Assembly: GCA_035943195.1 (NCBI GenBank) | Contig: DASZCK010000155.1 | Span: 1 to 61,122 of the forward strand | Direction: 5' to 3' | Source of the DNA: DAIDKA01 sp035943195 | GTDB lineage: Bacteria > Pseudomonadota > Gammaproteobacteria > Steroidobacterales > Steroidobacteraceae | Length of the DNA: 61,122 bases | In this document: positions 8,441 to 16,860 of the stretch, one piece after another | How positions within the stretch are numbered: position 1 is the stretch's first letter | Layout: each line of letters begins with the position of its first letter | Notes under the pieces: generated by a model | The model's input: only the letters and a program-made list of their open reading frames with translations | What the model was told of the DNA's origin: nothing | The model's database searches: none | Made by a program: the position numbers and the translations under genes

Positions 8441-8830
8441 ATGATCACTCATACGGGCGGTTGTCACTGCGGCCGAGTGCGGTTCGAAGTCACCGCCCCG
8501 GCGGTCCTTCAGGTCTCGGACTGCAACTGCTCGATTTGCGCGAAGTCCGGTTATCTGCACCTCACCGTTCCCAAGTCACGCTTCAGGCTGCTGCAGGGTT
8601 CCGAGGTGCTGACGACCTACGAGTTCAACACGCGCACGGCCAAACACCTGTTCTGTTCGAATTGCGGGATCAAGTCCTTTTACGTGCCGCGCTCCCATCC
8701 GGATGGTTTCAGTGTGAATGCGCGCTGCCTGGATGAGGGAACGGTCGAGACACTGGTGGTCAGGGCGTCCAATGGGCGCGAATGGGAAAAGCTGTACCCT
8801 GAGGGGCGCGGCCCGCGACTCGAGGACTAG
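8441..8830 (+). CDS. GFA (CENP-V/GFA) domain protein
   Basis: A 129-residue protein of the GFA family, named for glutathione-dependent formaldehyde-activating enzyme. Zinc-binding cysteines are Cys8/Cys10 (GCHCG), Cys28/Cys30/Cys33 (CNCSIC) and Cys72/Cys75 (CSNC). Family members bind zinc and some act on S-hydroxymethyl glutathione, but most are uncharacterised. A second GFA gene lies 575 bp downstream at 9406 with a GNAT gene between them, all on the same strand and closely spaced. Confidence 0.88.
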   Translation: MITHTGGCHCGRVRFEVTAPAVLQVSDCNCSICAKSGYLHLTVPKSRFRLLQGSEVLTTYEFNTRTAKHLFCSNCGIKSFYVPRSHPDGFSVNARCLDEGTVETLVVRASNGREWEKLYPEGRGPRLED

Positions 8831-8838
8831 GTCGTGCA

Positions 8839-9393
8839 ATGAACACCAAGACCGCGCCTGCGAAAACAGCAGCCGTTCCAGTGCTTGAAACCGAGCGCCT
8901 GAGGCTCCTCGGCCATGGAATTCAGGACCTTCCCCATTGCATCGAACTGTGGTCGGATCCCGAAGTGGTTCGTTTCACGATCGGTGAGCCCTCGCCGCCG
9001 CAGCGCACCTGGTTGAGAATCCTGAGCTATCGTGGGCATTGGGCATTGCTGGGGTTCGGCTATTGGGCCGTACACGAACGGGCATCCGGCCGATACATCG
9101 GCGAGCTGGGATTCGCGAACTTCAAACGCACACTGAAGGTGCCGCTGGACGCGATGCCGGAGCTCGGCTGGGCCCTGGCCCCCTGGGCGCAGGGTAAAGG
9201 GTATGCAACCGAAGCCCTCAAAGCCGCCGTTGCCTGGGGCGACGAGCGATTCGAATCACGGCGGACCTTTTGCATCATTCACCGCGACAACGCTCGTTCA
9301 CTGCGCGTCGCCACGAAACTCGGGTACGCCACGGTTCTGCAGGCACCGAGCGAGGACGACCCGAATGTCATTTTGGCTCGCGATGCGGGCTGA
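8839..9393 (+). CDS. GNAT family N-acetyltransferase, RimJ/RimL-like
   Basis: A 184-residue acetyltransferase of the RimJ/RimL-like subgroup. It opens with LETERLRLLG, typical of this subgroup, and carries the acetyl-CoA loop PWAQGKGYATEAL (115-127) after ELGWALA. The C-terminal HRDNARSLRVATKLGY matches motif B. The target is unknown; family members acetylate ribosomal proteins, antibiotics or small amines. It lies 8 bp after one GFA gene and 12 bp before another. Confidence 0.87.
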   Translation: MNTKTAPAKTAAVPVLETERLRLLGHGIQDLPHCIELWSDPEVVRFTIGEPSPPQRTWLRILSYRGHWALLGFGYWAVHERASGRYIGELGFANFKRTLKVPLDAMPELGWALAPWAQGKGYATEALKAAVAWGDERFESRRTFCIIHRDNARSLRVATKLGYATVLQAPSEDDPNVILARDAG

Positions 9394-9405
9394 TGGAGGA
9401 TCCTG

Positions 9406-9813
9406 ATGAAAGTCGAAGGCCAGTGTCATTGCGGGCAGATAACCTTTGAAGCCGAAATCGATCCGAACACCGTCGGCATTTGTCACTGCACCGACTGCCA
9501 GACCCTCACCGGCTCGGCCTATCGGGTTACAGCGCATGCGCCGGCTGCGCAGTTCACCCTGCGATCCGGCACACCGAAGGTGTACATCAAGACCGCCGAG
9601 AGCGGCACTAAGCGTGCCCATGGCTTCTGCGCCACTTGCGGCACGCCGTTGTACGCCACGGATGTGCACGAACCAAAGTCATACGGGATCCGTGTCGGCA
9701 CCTTGAAACAACGCGCCGAACTGCCACCCCGCCGGCAGATCTGGTATCGCTCGGCGCTGCACTGGGCCACCGACCTTCGTGAGCTTCCGCAAATCGAGCG
9801 CCAGCAGAATTGA
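9406..9813 (+). CDS. GFA (CENP-V/GFA) domain protein
   Basis: A 135-residue second GFA protein. Its cysteine set is Cys7/Cys9 (QCHCG), Cys26/Cys28/Cys31 (CHCTDC) and Cys75/Cys78 (CATC), the same spacing as in the GFA protein at 8441, although the rest of the sequence is clearly diverged. Start ATG 9406 lies 12 bp after the GNAT stop with GGAGGATCC upstream. Function is unproven; a zinc-dependent glutathione-adduct reaction is the family association. Confidence 0.88.
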   Translation: MKVEGQCHCGQITFEAEIDPNTVGICHCTDCQTLTGSAYRVTAHAPAAQFTLRSGTPKVYIKTAESGTKRAHGFCATCGTPLYATDVHEPKSYGIRVGTLKQRAELPPRRQIWYRSALHWATDLRELPQIERQQN

Positions 9814-9873
9814 CAGACCGGTGGCACTCGGAGTACCAAGATTGACCGAACCACACAATCGCATCGGGGACTT

Positions 9874-10770
9874 ATGAAAGCGTCAATTGGTCTGTTTTGC
9901 ACTTTGCTTTTCAGCGCCCTGCTCGCGGCCATGCCCGCGTTCGCGCAGACCAAACCGATGCCGGATCCTAAGGACCCGCAGTATCAGGCGAAGGGCGAGC
10001 AGGAACGCAGTTACGAGTTCCCGGGTACCGGCGAGAAGATTGCCTACCACCTCTACGTACCGGCGAAGTGGACGCCGGCGATGAAGCTGCCGCTGGTGAT
10101 CGTTACCCACGGTGCCGCGCAGCCTGCGACCGCGCCCTTCCAAAGACCGATGGCCAATCCCACACTCGCCAAGGCCGCCGAGGAACGCGGCTATATCGTT
10201 GCAGCAGTAACCGGTTACCACGCCAATGCAACGGGAGTGGGTGGCTGGAACGTGCCTTACAAGATGATGGTCGTGCCACGGCCGCCAGCCCCACCGCGTA
10301 ACAGCGGGCCAGGCGCTGCCCGCCCGGCGCGGACCCCACCCACCGCCCAGGACTTCGAGCGCGCCGAGCAGGATGTGTTGTTCGTGACCGACCTGGTGGC
10401 GAAGGAATACCACGCCGATCCGCAGCGCATCTACTTGATGGGCAATTCGTCCGGCGGCGGCGCGGTGTGGGCCTACGCGGCCAAGTATCCGCGGCGCTGG
10501 ACCGCCATCGCGCCCAGTGCCGCGCCCCTTGATGACGCGACCTTCCCCTACGAGAAGCTGAAGAAAGTGCCGGTGCTGGTGATCCACGGCGACAAGGACA
10601 CCGTCATGCAGTTCGATGCCAGCCAGGCAATGGTCGGGCACGCCAAGGCAAAGGGCGTCGATGCGACCTGGCTGCCGGTAGCCGGCGGAACCCATACCGA
10701 TGCCTGGGCGCAGCCTGATGTGATTGAAAAGATCTTCGACTTCTTTGATGCACACAAAAAGAAGGGCTGA
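9874..10770 (+). CDS. Secreted alpha/beta hydrolase (esterase/LpqC-like)
   Basis: A 298-residue hydrolase with a signal peptide (1-24, ending AFAQ), hence periplasmic or secreted. The nucleophile elbow is GNSSG (190-194, Ser192), the acid is in HGDKDTV (about 239-244) and His274 lies in GGTHTD. This arrangement is typical of the polyhydroxybutyrate-depolymerase and feruloyl-esterase-like group. A Pro/Ala-rich stretch at about 136-156 looks like a flexible insert. Substrate unknown. It is followed 6 bp later by the DUF899 gene. Confidence 0.82.
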   Translation: MKASIGLFCTLLFSALLAAMPAFAQTKPMPDPKDPQYQAKGEQERSYEFPGTGEKIAYHLYVPAKWTPAMKLPLVIVTHGAAQPATAPFQRPMANPTLAKAAEERGYIVAAVTGYHANATGVGGWNVPYKMMVVPRPPAPPRNSGPGAARPARTPPTAQDFERAEQDVLFVTDLVAKEYHADPQRIYLMGNSSGGGAVWAYAAKYPRRWTAIAPSAAPLDDATFPYEKLKKVPVLVIHGDKDTVMQFDASQAMVGHAKAKGVDATWLPVAGGTHTDAWAQPDVIEKIFDFFDAHKKKG

Positions 10771-10776
10771 TCCGCC

Positions 10777-11487
10777 ATGAACTCGCGCCCTGACGACCTT
10801 ATTCCTGCGGCGCAGCTGGCCGCCAAGCGCCGCGCGGCCTTCCCCGGAGAAAGCCGCGAGTACGCCGCTGCGCGCCAGGCGTTGCTGTCCGAGGAGATCG
10901 AGCTGCGCCGGCATCTGGCACGCGTAGCGACGCAGCGTCGCGCGCTGCCGCCGGGGCCGCCGATCGAGAAGAACTATCGCTTCATCGACTCCGCTGCAAC
11001 CGAGAAGGGTCTACCGGATCTGTTCGGCGAGCATGACACCTTGGTCACCTACTTCTGGATGTACGGGCCACAGCGGGCGCGGCCCTGCCCGATGTGCACC
11101 AATCTGCTCGGCCCGCTGAACGCGAACGCCGCCGATATAAAACAGCGGGCGGCGCTTATGATTCTGGGTCGCTCTCCGGTCGAACGGCAGCAGGCTTTCG
11201 CCAACGAGCGCGGTTGGACCTTCCTTGATTTCGTGCAGACGTTGGGCGATGACTATGCGCGTGACCTGGGCGTGCTGACACCCGAGGGCCTGGAATATCC
11301 GGCACTGGTCGTCTACCGGCGCGAGGCTTCGCAAGTGCGGATGTTCTGGGCGGCCGAGATGAGTGATGAAATGGCCGACCCGGGCCAGGACCCGCGCGGG
11401 GCGCCAGACCTCGCACCCCTCTGGAACATCCTGGACCTGACCCCGGAAGGACGCGATCCGCATTGGTACCCGAAGCTCAGTTACTAG
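10777..11487 (+). CDS. DUF899 family thioredoxin-like protein
   Basis: A 236-residue protein of the DUF899 family. Recognisable are an N-terminal helical region with EIELRRHLARVATQRRALP and the segment YFWMYGP followed by a CPMC motif (RPCPMCTNLL), placed as in thioredoxin folds. Members are often encoded with stress or hydrolase genes but have no established reaction. No signal peptide is present, so it should be cytoplasmic although the upstream esterase is exported. Spacing of 6 bp suggests co-transcription. Confidence 0.82.
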   Translation: MNSRPDDLIPAAQLAAKRRAAFPGESREYAAARQALLSEEIELRRHLARVATQRRALPPGPPIEKNYRFIDSAATEKGLPDLFGEHDTLVTYFWMYGPQRARPCPMCTNLLGPLNANAADIKQRAALMILGRSPVERQQAFANERGWTFLDFVQTLGDDYARDLGVLTPEGLEYPALVVYRREASQVRMFWAAEMSDEMADPGQDPRGAPDLAPLWNILDLTPEGRDPHWYPKLSY

Positions 11488-11523
11488 CGAGCCGCGCCGA
11501 AGTCGCTCTTCGCGCGCGCTGGA

Positions 11524-11853
11524 TCAGCGCCCGTTCGGGCCCACTTGATGCACGCCCATCCCGGCGTTGAGGCTGTTGTTGTTCTGGATCTCATTCGAGA
11601 GATTGTTCTGGTTGTTTGCCTGCTCGGCCTTCAGTTGCGCCAATGTGTAGCAGGTTGTGGTGCGCGAAATGCGCGAGCCAGTGTCCACGTCATTGCGACA
11701 GTATTCCTCCTGCCCATTCACCATGGCTTTCCTGAAGCCCACGGGAACGTTGAACTTCTCGGCAGACGTCTGCGTCGGTGCAGGCGCCTGGGTTGCACAC
11801 GCGGCGAGCAGTGCAGCACCCGCGAAAATGGCGCAATGGTTGATCTTTCTCAT
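11524..11853 (-). CDS. Small predicted lipoprotein
   Basis: A 109-residue protein with a lipoprotein signal: charged start (MRKINH), hydrophobic core and lipobox LLAAC with Cys19 as the probable lipidated residue. The mature part has two further Cys (YCRND and TTCYTL) that could pair, and an Asn/Gln-rich end (QANNQNNLSNEIQNNNS). No family is recognised. It is preceded by a 214-bp region in which I see no convincing promoter, and it points towards the DUF899 gene. Confidence 0.68.
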   Translation of the reverse strand: MRKINHCAIFAGAALLAACATQAPAPTQTSAEKFNVPVGFRKAMVNGQEEYCRNDVDTGSRISRTTTCYTLAQLKAEQANNQNNLSNEIQNNNSLNAGMGVHQVGPNGR

Positions 11854-12067
11854 TTGACTCCGTTCTTTGCGCCATTGTCAGCGCCCGAAATTACTGGCCG
11901 CCCGAATTCTGCCTGCGCCGTGTCGCCCATGCAGGCGTGAATTGCGGTGCAGGGTAGGAAAGCTGCTTTGCCACAACCCGTTTACAATTGGTAGTGATCA
12001 GGGTGCGCTCGCAGTCACATGCGGCTGCTAGAAGTATGGGCACGGAGAGATTCGATTACGGGGTCCT

Positions 12068-12532
12068 TCAAACTCCGCCAAGCCGCTCAATTAAAAATGC
12101 ATCGTCAACGCGAAGTGCTACGGCCACGGCCTCTGTATCAGCCATGCGTGGAAACGCGATCAGGATTTCGACACCCAATGGCTGGCGGATATTGTTTGTA
12201 TTCACGCGTGGCTCCCACCGCCCGATCGACGTTATTGCGGATCCATCCGCCCTCAGCAGCCACGCCTGCACGCTGGGCTTGCGCAATGGTAGCTTCGGAT
12301 GGTCGGCCGTCGCTTGCGCAATGGCTCCCGCATTCGGGAAAACTATCTGCAACGTGCAGCGCTCAGGACGCACCGTCCACACGACATTGGCCACCTTGCC
12401 CGGAATCTGCAGGGTTCTCAGATCTCGTGTGGATATTTGCTGCTCTTGGGCTTCTGCGGCGTTCGCAAAATCCGCGACAGGCATGAATGCCAGGATGAAT
12501 ACTATGGGTAATCCAATCGGGGCTTTCTTCAC
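12068..12532 (-). CDS. Exported hypothetical protein
   Basis: A 154-residue protein with a clear signal peptide (about 1-26, ending ANAAEA). Its mature domain is rich in beta-strand-type sequence (VVWTVRPERCTLQIVF, VQAWLLRADGSAITSIG) and contains one Cys. I do not recognise the family. Start is GTG 12532 with GGAGGG about 8 bp upstream, which supports expression. The gene stands alone on the minus strand after the tRNA gene and its terminator. Confidence 0.6.
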   Translation of the reverse strand: MKKAPIGLPIVFILAFMPVADFANAAEAQEQQISTRDLRTLQIPGKVANVVWTVRPERCTLQIVFPNAGAIAQATADHPKLPLRKPSVQAWLLRADGSAITSIGRWEPRVNTNNIRQPLGVEILIAFPRMADTEAVAVALRVDDAFLIERLGGV

Positions 12533-12600
12533 GACAACCCTCCGTGTGCTTTAAACGTCGGGAGCACCAAGCAACATAACCTGCGGGGTCTTGTGCGTGC

Positions 12601-12627
12601 AAAACCGTCGAGATGCCAATGTCGACG
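12601..12627 (-). terminator. Rho-independent terminator after tRNA-Arg
   Basis: Read on the minus strand, CGTCGA and TCGACG (6-bp stem, 10-nt loop) are followed by GTTTT. It starts about 10 bases after the encoded CCA of the tRNA. The stem is short, so efficiency is uncertain. Confidence 0.5.
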
Positions 12628-12636
12628 CTGGTAAGT

Positions 12637-12713
12637 TGGCGCGCCCGGAGAGATTCGAACTCCCGACCTCATGGTTCGTAGCCATGCGCTCTATCCAACT
12701 GAGCTACGGGCGC
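12637..12713 (-). tRNA. tRNA-Arg (anticodon ACG)
   Basis: The minus strand folds as a complete cloverleaf: 7-bp acceptor stem (GCGCCCG/CGGGCGC), D arm GCTC/GAGC, anticodon stem CATGG/CCATG enclosing loop CTACGAA (anticodon ACG), a 5-nt variable loop and a T arm with GTTCGAATC. The discriminator is G and CCA is encoded (12637-12639). The A34 of the anticodon would be deaminated to inosine by TadA, as is usual for bacterial tRNA-Arg(ACG). Confidence 0.97.
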
Positions 12714-12991
12714 GTTATGCAGGTCACCGCGGCGCTGTGGGCCTTGGCTTCAAATATCCAATGTAATCAATGGATTACGCGGGATGTGCGAGTGCGGCGC
12801 CCGATATCAGGGGCCCGTCGCGCTCGCCTTGAGCCAGCGGCACCGGCCGCTGCGGGGGCGCGATCCTAACATACCTACGGGGGCAGCCGGCTACTGGGCG
12901 GATTCACCGGTAGCGAACCGCAATTGGCCGGCAGGCTGTGGAACCCCCCGGGGGTGGCGGGTAACGTCGCCACCAGCCGCAAGGAGGTCCC
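12714..12991. other. Intergenic region between tRNA-Arg and LiaF-like gene
   Basis: This 278-bp stretch has no credible gene; the open frame crossing it continues only as an out-of-frame shadow of the LiaF-like gene. It must hold the tRNA promoter on the minus strand (an AT-rich patch at about 12751-12780 is the best candidate) and the leader of the LiaF-like gene, whose Shine-Dalgarno AAGGAGG is at 12981-12987. A C-run/G-run palindrome (CCCCCGGGGG) lies near 12945. Confidence 0.5.
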
Positions 12992-13699
12992 ATGTACAAC
13001 ACTCAACCGACAAATCCCGAAGATGCCCGCTCACGCGCCATTGGCGTCGCGCTGATCGGTGTCCTGATCATCGCCGCCGGCGCAGTCCTGCTCGGCGGGA
13101 ATCTTGGCCTGATCGACGCTCACTTTGTGTTTCGCAATTTCGGTCCACTCATCATCTTCCTCGTCGGGGCTGCACTTTTGGCCCGGCGCCGGCACGACCA
13201 GGTGCTACTGGGACTGGTCCTGATGTTCGTCGGTGCCTGGGGCTTCGCGACTCAGCAGCAGTGGATCAAGATCCACTTCTGGGCCGTCATCGGCCCCCTG
13301 CTGCTGGTGCTTGCCGGTGGGTCGGTGGTATGGCGGGCCTTCAATCGGCCTGCCCCGGAAGGCGCCGGGGATTCCTACATCCGTACCTTTTCCGTTTTTT
13401 CCGGTGCCGAACTACGGCCCACCGTACCCTTCCAGGGTGCCGATTTGACCGCGGTGATGGGGGGCGCGAAGCTCGATCTGTCCAACACCACCATGGCTCA
13501 GGACACGGCCGTCATCGATGTGTTTGCCCTGATGGGTGGCGCTGAGATTCTGGTGCCGCGCGACTGGGACGTGACCGTGCGGGTGGTTTCCCTGATGGGC
13601 GGCGGCTCCGACAAGCGTCGCCCGGCTACGGCGCCCGCGACCAAGCATCTGGTCATCCAGGGCATGGCGGTCATGGGTGGCGTTGAGATCAAGGACTGA
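12992..13699 (+). CDS. LiaF-like membrane protein
   Basis: A 235-residue protein with four membrane segments in the first 110 residues (for example GVALIGVLIIAAGAVLLGG) and a soluble C-terminal beta-rich domain with repeated VMGGAKLDLS / LMGGAEILVP / VMGGVEI units. This matches the LiaF/DUF2154 family, which in Firmicutes inhibits an envelope-stress kinase. A strong ribosome site (AAGGAGG) precedes ATG 12992. It overlaps the kinase gene by 1 bp (TGATG), so a regulatory partnership is likely (inference from known LiaFSR). Confidence 0.83.
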   Translation: MYNTQPTNPEDARSRAIGVALIGVLIIAAGAVLLGGNLGLIDAHFVFRNFGPLIIFLVGAALLARRRHDQVLLGLVLMFVGAWGFATQQQWIKIHFWAVIGPLLLVLAGGSVVWRAFNRPAPEGAGDSYIRTFSVFSGAELRPTVPFQGADLTAVMGGAKLDLSNTTMAQDTAVIDVFALMGGAEILVPRDWDVTVRVVSLMGGGSDKRRPATAPATKHLVIQGMAVMGGVEIKD

Positions 13700-14778
13700 T
13701 GCACCCGATTCTCAGCAATCGCGGGCGCCTGCTGGGTTACCTGCTGCTATGGGTCACGTTCGGCGCCCTCATCGCTGGCGTCATTGCGGTGACGGGCGAG
13801 GCGACACTGCGATGGGCCGAGATCTTCGCCATCCCGCTCGCGGTGGTGATGGGCCTGCAGTGTCTGCCCTGCTGGTACCTGGTGCGAGGCCTGGCACCGG
13901 CGGACGTGCCGACCTGGCGACTGATGGGGACCTGGCTGGGAACGGGCCTCGTGCTGCTGACCCTGTGGCTCGCCGTGGCGACGCTCTGGTTGAGAGTGCT
14001 CAAGTACGCCAACCTCAACCCCAATGTCGATCCTGGAACCCTGATCCCGCTGCTGGTCTTTGCCGGTAGCGTCGGCGTCCTGATCGCCATTCTCGGGCTG
14101 TACTCGGCCGCCGCTTCGGAACGCTCCCGGGACGCTGAGCGGCGCAGCCTGCAATTGCGGACGCTGGCGCGTGAGGCCGAGATGAGTTTTCTGCGACGGC
14201 AGCTGGATCCGCACTTCCTGTTCAACAGCCTCAATTCAGTCGCCGCGCTGATCGGCTCGGACGCGGTGGCGGCGCGACGCATGTGTCTGCTGATGGCGGA
14301 TTTCTTTCGCAAGAGTCTCAAGTTCGGCGCCCAGCAAACCATTGCGCTGGCCGATGAGCTGACGCTGATCGACACCTTTCTGGCCATTGAAGAGGTGCGC
14401 TTCGGCAATCGGCTGCGGCGCGGCCTTGATGTGAGTGAAGAAGCGCTGACCATGCTGGTGCCTGCGCTGTTGCTGCAGCCGTTGGTGGAAAACGCGGTGC
14501 ATCACGGTATCGCCCATCTGCTCAGCGGCGGCGAGATCAAAGTCAGCGCGAAGGTCCGCGGCAGCCTCTTGGATATCGTAGTCCAGAACAGCTGCGATCC
14601 GGACCGCCCGATCTCACGCAGTACCGGCCTGGGGCTGGCCAATGTCCGCGGCCGCGTGGAATCCATGTACGGCACGCGCGCGCGCATGGACGTGGAAAAC
14701 GAACCGGAGACATTCAAGGTGCTGCTGGCATTGCCGGCGACACCCGTGGAGGCACCCAGTGCGCGTTCTGATCGTTGA
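13699..14778 (+). CDS. LytS-type sensor histidine kinase
   Basis: A 359-residue kinase of the His_kinase (LytS/YehU) family. Four membrane segments fill the first 140 residues with no separate periplasmic sensor domain. The phospho-acceptor His172 lies in LDPHFLFNSLNSV, and the ATPase domain has the N box ENAVHHGI and the glycine box STGLGLANVRGR. Its stop overlaps the LytTR regulator start by 20 bp. With no obvious input domain, the LiaF-like protein encoded just upstream may be its sensory or inhibitory partner. Confidence 0.9.
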   Translation: MHPILSNRGRLLGYLLLWVTFGALIAGVIAVTGEATLRWAEIFAIPLAVVMGLQCLPCWYLVRGLAPADVPTWRLMGTWLGTGLVLLTLWLAVATLWLRVLKYANLNPNVDPGTLIPLLVFAGSVGVLIAILGLYSAAASERSRDAERRSLQLRTLAREAEMSFLRRQLDPHFLFNSLNSVAALIGSDAVAARRMCLLMADFFRKSLKFGAQQTIALADELTLIDTFLAIEEVRFGNRLRRGLDVSEEALTMLVPALLLQPLVENAVHHGIAHLLSGGEIKVSAKVRGSLLDIVVQNSCDPDRPISRSTGLGLANVRGRVESMYGTRARMDVENEPETFKVLLALPATPVEAPSARSDR

Positions 14779-15505
14779 TGACGAAACCCTCGCCCGCGCC
14801 TATCTGGCCGAGCAACTGGCCGAAGTAGCCGACATCCAAATCGCGGGCCAAGCAGCCAATGGGTTCGAGGCGGTGAAGATGGCCGAGGAACTGCCCTGTG
14901 ATCTGCTGCTGCTTGATGTGCAGATGCCCAAACTCTCAGGCTTCGAAGTCATGGAGCTGCTCGGAGAGCGCGCGCCGGCCGTAATCTTCGTGACCGCGCA
15001 CGACGAGTTCGCGGTGCAGGCCTTCCAGATCCATGCGGTCGACTACCTGCTGAAGCCCGTGGAACCATTACGCCTGCAACAGGCATTGCAGCGGGCCCGG
15101 GAGCGGCTGCAGGACCCGGACCCCGACCGGGTCGCCGTCAGCGCCCAGGTGGCCCTCGCCGCAAGGCCGCCCGGACAATGGCTGGAACGGGTGGTGATCC
15201 GCGATGGTGCCCGCGTGCACGTCCTGGCCATCCACACGGTCGACTTCGTGGAGGCCGAGGATGATTACCTGGTGATTGCCGCGGGCGGCAAGCGCCACCG
15301 CAAGCAGCAGACTCTGGCCCAGCTGGAAGCACAGCTGGACCCCGCGCGCTTCGTGCGCATCCACCGCTCCTTCTTGCTGAACGTGGAACGCATCGCCCGC
15401 ATCGAGCCTTATGCCAAGGACAGCTGGCAGGTCTTCCTGAGCGACGGCAGCCACCTGCCGATGTCACGCAGCGGCTACCAGCGCCTAAGGACAGTACTGG
15501 ATTGA
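14759..15505 (+). CDS. LytTR-family response regulator
   Basis: A 248-residue regulator with a receiver domain (D7/D8 in IVDDE, phospho-acceptor Asp53 in LLLDVQMP, conserved Lys in LLKPVEP) and a C-terminal LytTR DNA-binding domain (about 140-245; FVEAEDDYLVI, then RIHRSFLLNVERI). Start is GTG 14759 inside the kinase gene; it places the receiver at the N-terminus, whereas an upstream in-frame start gives non-homologous sequence. It is the cognate output of the overlapping LytS-type kinase. Confidence 0.92.
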   Translation: MRVLIVDDETLARAYLAEQLAEVADIQIAGQAANGFEAVKMAEELPCDLLLLDVQMPKLSGFEVMELLGERAPAVIFVTAHDEFAVQAFQIHAVDYLLKPVEPLRLQQALQRARERLQDPDPDRVAVSAQVALAARPPGQWLERVVIRDGARVHVLAIHTVDFVEAEDDYLVIAAGGKRHRKQQTLAQLEAQLDPARFVRIHRSFLLNVERIARIEPYAKDSWQVFLSDGSHLPMSRSGYQRLRTVLD

Positions 15506-15558
15506 CCCGTCAACCGGTAGAATCTTCAGCGGCAATCCCCATCCGCCTGGAGTCGGCC

Positions 15559-16098
15559 ATGAACGTCAAACGGATCCTGCGCACAGCGTTGCTGGCGACC
15601 CTGCTCACCGCGGCTCCTCTGAGTGCGCTTTTCGCCCAGGAGACCCCGGCCGAGAACCCCGATCAGCTGGCGATGCTCAAGGACAAGGATCCGCAGCTGG
15701 CGCGCAACAAGAAGTTCGTATTCGACTTCTGGCGCATCGTGTATGAAGGCCGTCACCTGGATCAGGCCCCGAAATACATGGACGAAGGGTATATCCAGCA
15801 CAACCCGAATGTGGTGTCGGGCCGCGCCGCGTTTGTGAAACTGTTCACGAGCGTCGGGCCTCCGCTGCCCATTCAGCCGCGCATGAAGATGCATGTCATC
15901 AACATCGTCGCGGACGGCAATTTCGTCACGGTGAGCACGGTGCGCAAGATGCGCGACACCAAGGATCCGCAGCATATCTATTCCACCACCTGGTTCGACA
16001 TGTTCCGTCTCAACGACAAGGGCATGATCGCCGAGCACTGGGATCCGTCGCCGCTATGGATCGACGGCAAACCTCCCGGCGCGGAATTCCTACCGTAG
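15559..16098 (+). CDS. Exported SnoaL-like protein
   Basis: A 179-residue protein with a signal peptide (about 1-26, ending LFAQE). The mature part is a SnoaL/NTF2-like fold resembling the predicted SnoaL-like aldol-condensation group: FDFWRIVYEGRHLD, then YIQHNPNVVSG, then HWDPSPLW near the end. ATG 15559 was preferred over the upstream start at 15502 because it begins the signal peptide. Family members are small, cofactor-free ligand-binding proteins or cyclases; the substrate is unknown. The gene sits between LytR and RDD genes without obvious coupling. Confidence 0.75.
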   Translation: MNVKRILRTALLATLLTAAPLSALFAQETPAENPDQLAMLKDKDPQLARNKKFVFDFWRIVYEGRHLDQAPKYMDEGYIQHNPNVVSGRAAFVKLFTSVGPPLPIQPRMKMHVINIVADGNFVTVSTVRKMRDTKDPQHIYSTTWFDMFRLNDKGMIAEHWDPSPLWIDGKPPGAEFLP

Positions 16099-16113
16099 GT
16101 CTCAAGGCCACGC

Positions 16114-16860
16114 ATGAGCACCGACTCGCTGACCATCACTAGCGCCACGGGCGTTGACGTCAAGCTCGCAATCGCCGGTCCGGGCAGTCGCTCGCATGCC
16201 TTCATCATCGATTGGCACATACGGCTGCTGTTGGCACTGACCTGGTTTGCCATCGCGGCCTACGTGCAGACCGGTGTTTTCTACCTGAGAGGCAAATCCG
16301 CGGGTGCTGTCGCCGCCATCACGCTGCTGCCGGCCATGGCGATCTACTTTCTCTATCACCCGCTGGTAGAGCTGGCCATGCGCGGGCGTACGCCCGGCAA
16401 ACGCATGGCGGGAGTGCGCATCGTCAACCGCCTGGGTGGCACGCCGTCGACCCTCGCACTGCTGATCCGCAACGGCTTCCGGCTCATCGACAGCCTGCCG
16501 CTGTTTTACGGAGTAGGCCTGTGCACCACGCTGTTCTCGGCACAGCGGGTACGTCTGGGCGATCTCGCGGCCGGCACGCTGCTGGTGCATGACGGCGACG
16601 AAGAGGTCAAGGCTCTGGCGCAACTGGGTTCGCTGTCGCTGAATTCGTCCCTGGACGCCGGCACCGTGGCGCTTGGTAATGATCTGTTGATGCGCTGGTC
16701 GGATCTGGAGCCGGCGCGCCGCCAGGAGCTCGCGCGGGAGCTGCTGCGACGGATCGCGACGGCAGCAGGGTCCGCAGCCGGCGAGCAAAACCTGGATGCG
16801 CTGAAGGATCGCGATCTGAAGCAGCGGCTGCGCGCTGCGCTGTCGGGTCATCCGGCATGA
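16114..16860 (+). CDS. RDD family membrane protein
   Basis: A 248-residue protein with an RDD domain. Three or four hydrophobic segments lie in residues about 28-165 (LLLALTWFAIAAYV, AAITLLPAMAIYFLY), with the family motif GRTPGKRMAGVRIV after the second segment. A soluble, charged helical tail follows. RDD proteins are implicated in ion or small-molecule transport but are mostly uncharacterised. It overlaps the SpoIIM-like gene by 4 bp (ATGA). RDD and SpoIIM genes commonly sit next to MoxR/DUF58 genes, as here. Confidence 0.88.
   Translation: MSTDSLTITSATGVDVKLAIAGPGSRSHAFIIDWHIRLLLALTWFAIAAYVQTGVFYLRGKSAGAVAAITLLPAMAIYFLYHPLVELAMRGRTPGKRMAGVRIVNRLGGTPSTLALLIRNGFRLIDSLPLFYGVGLCTTLFSAQRVRLGDLAAGTLLVHDGDEEVKALAQLGSLSLNSSLDAGTVALGNDLLMRWSDLEPARRQELARELLRRIATAAGSAAGEQNLDALKDRDLKQRLRAALSGHPA

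Noticed and set aside
9883..10914. 343-codon minus-strand frame over the secreted esterase
   Set aside because: The plus-strand frame has a signal peptide and catalytic triad; the minus frame matches nothing.
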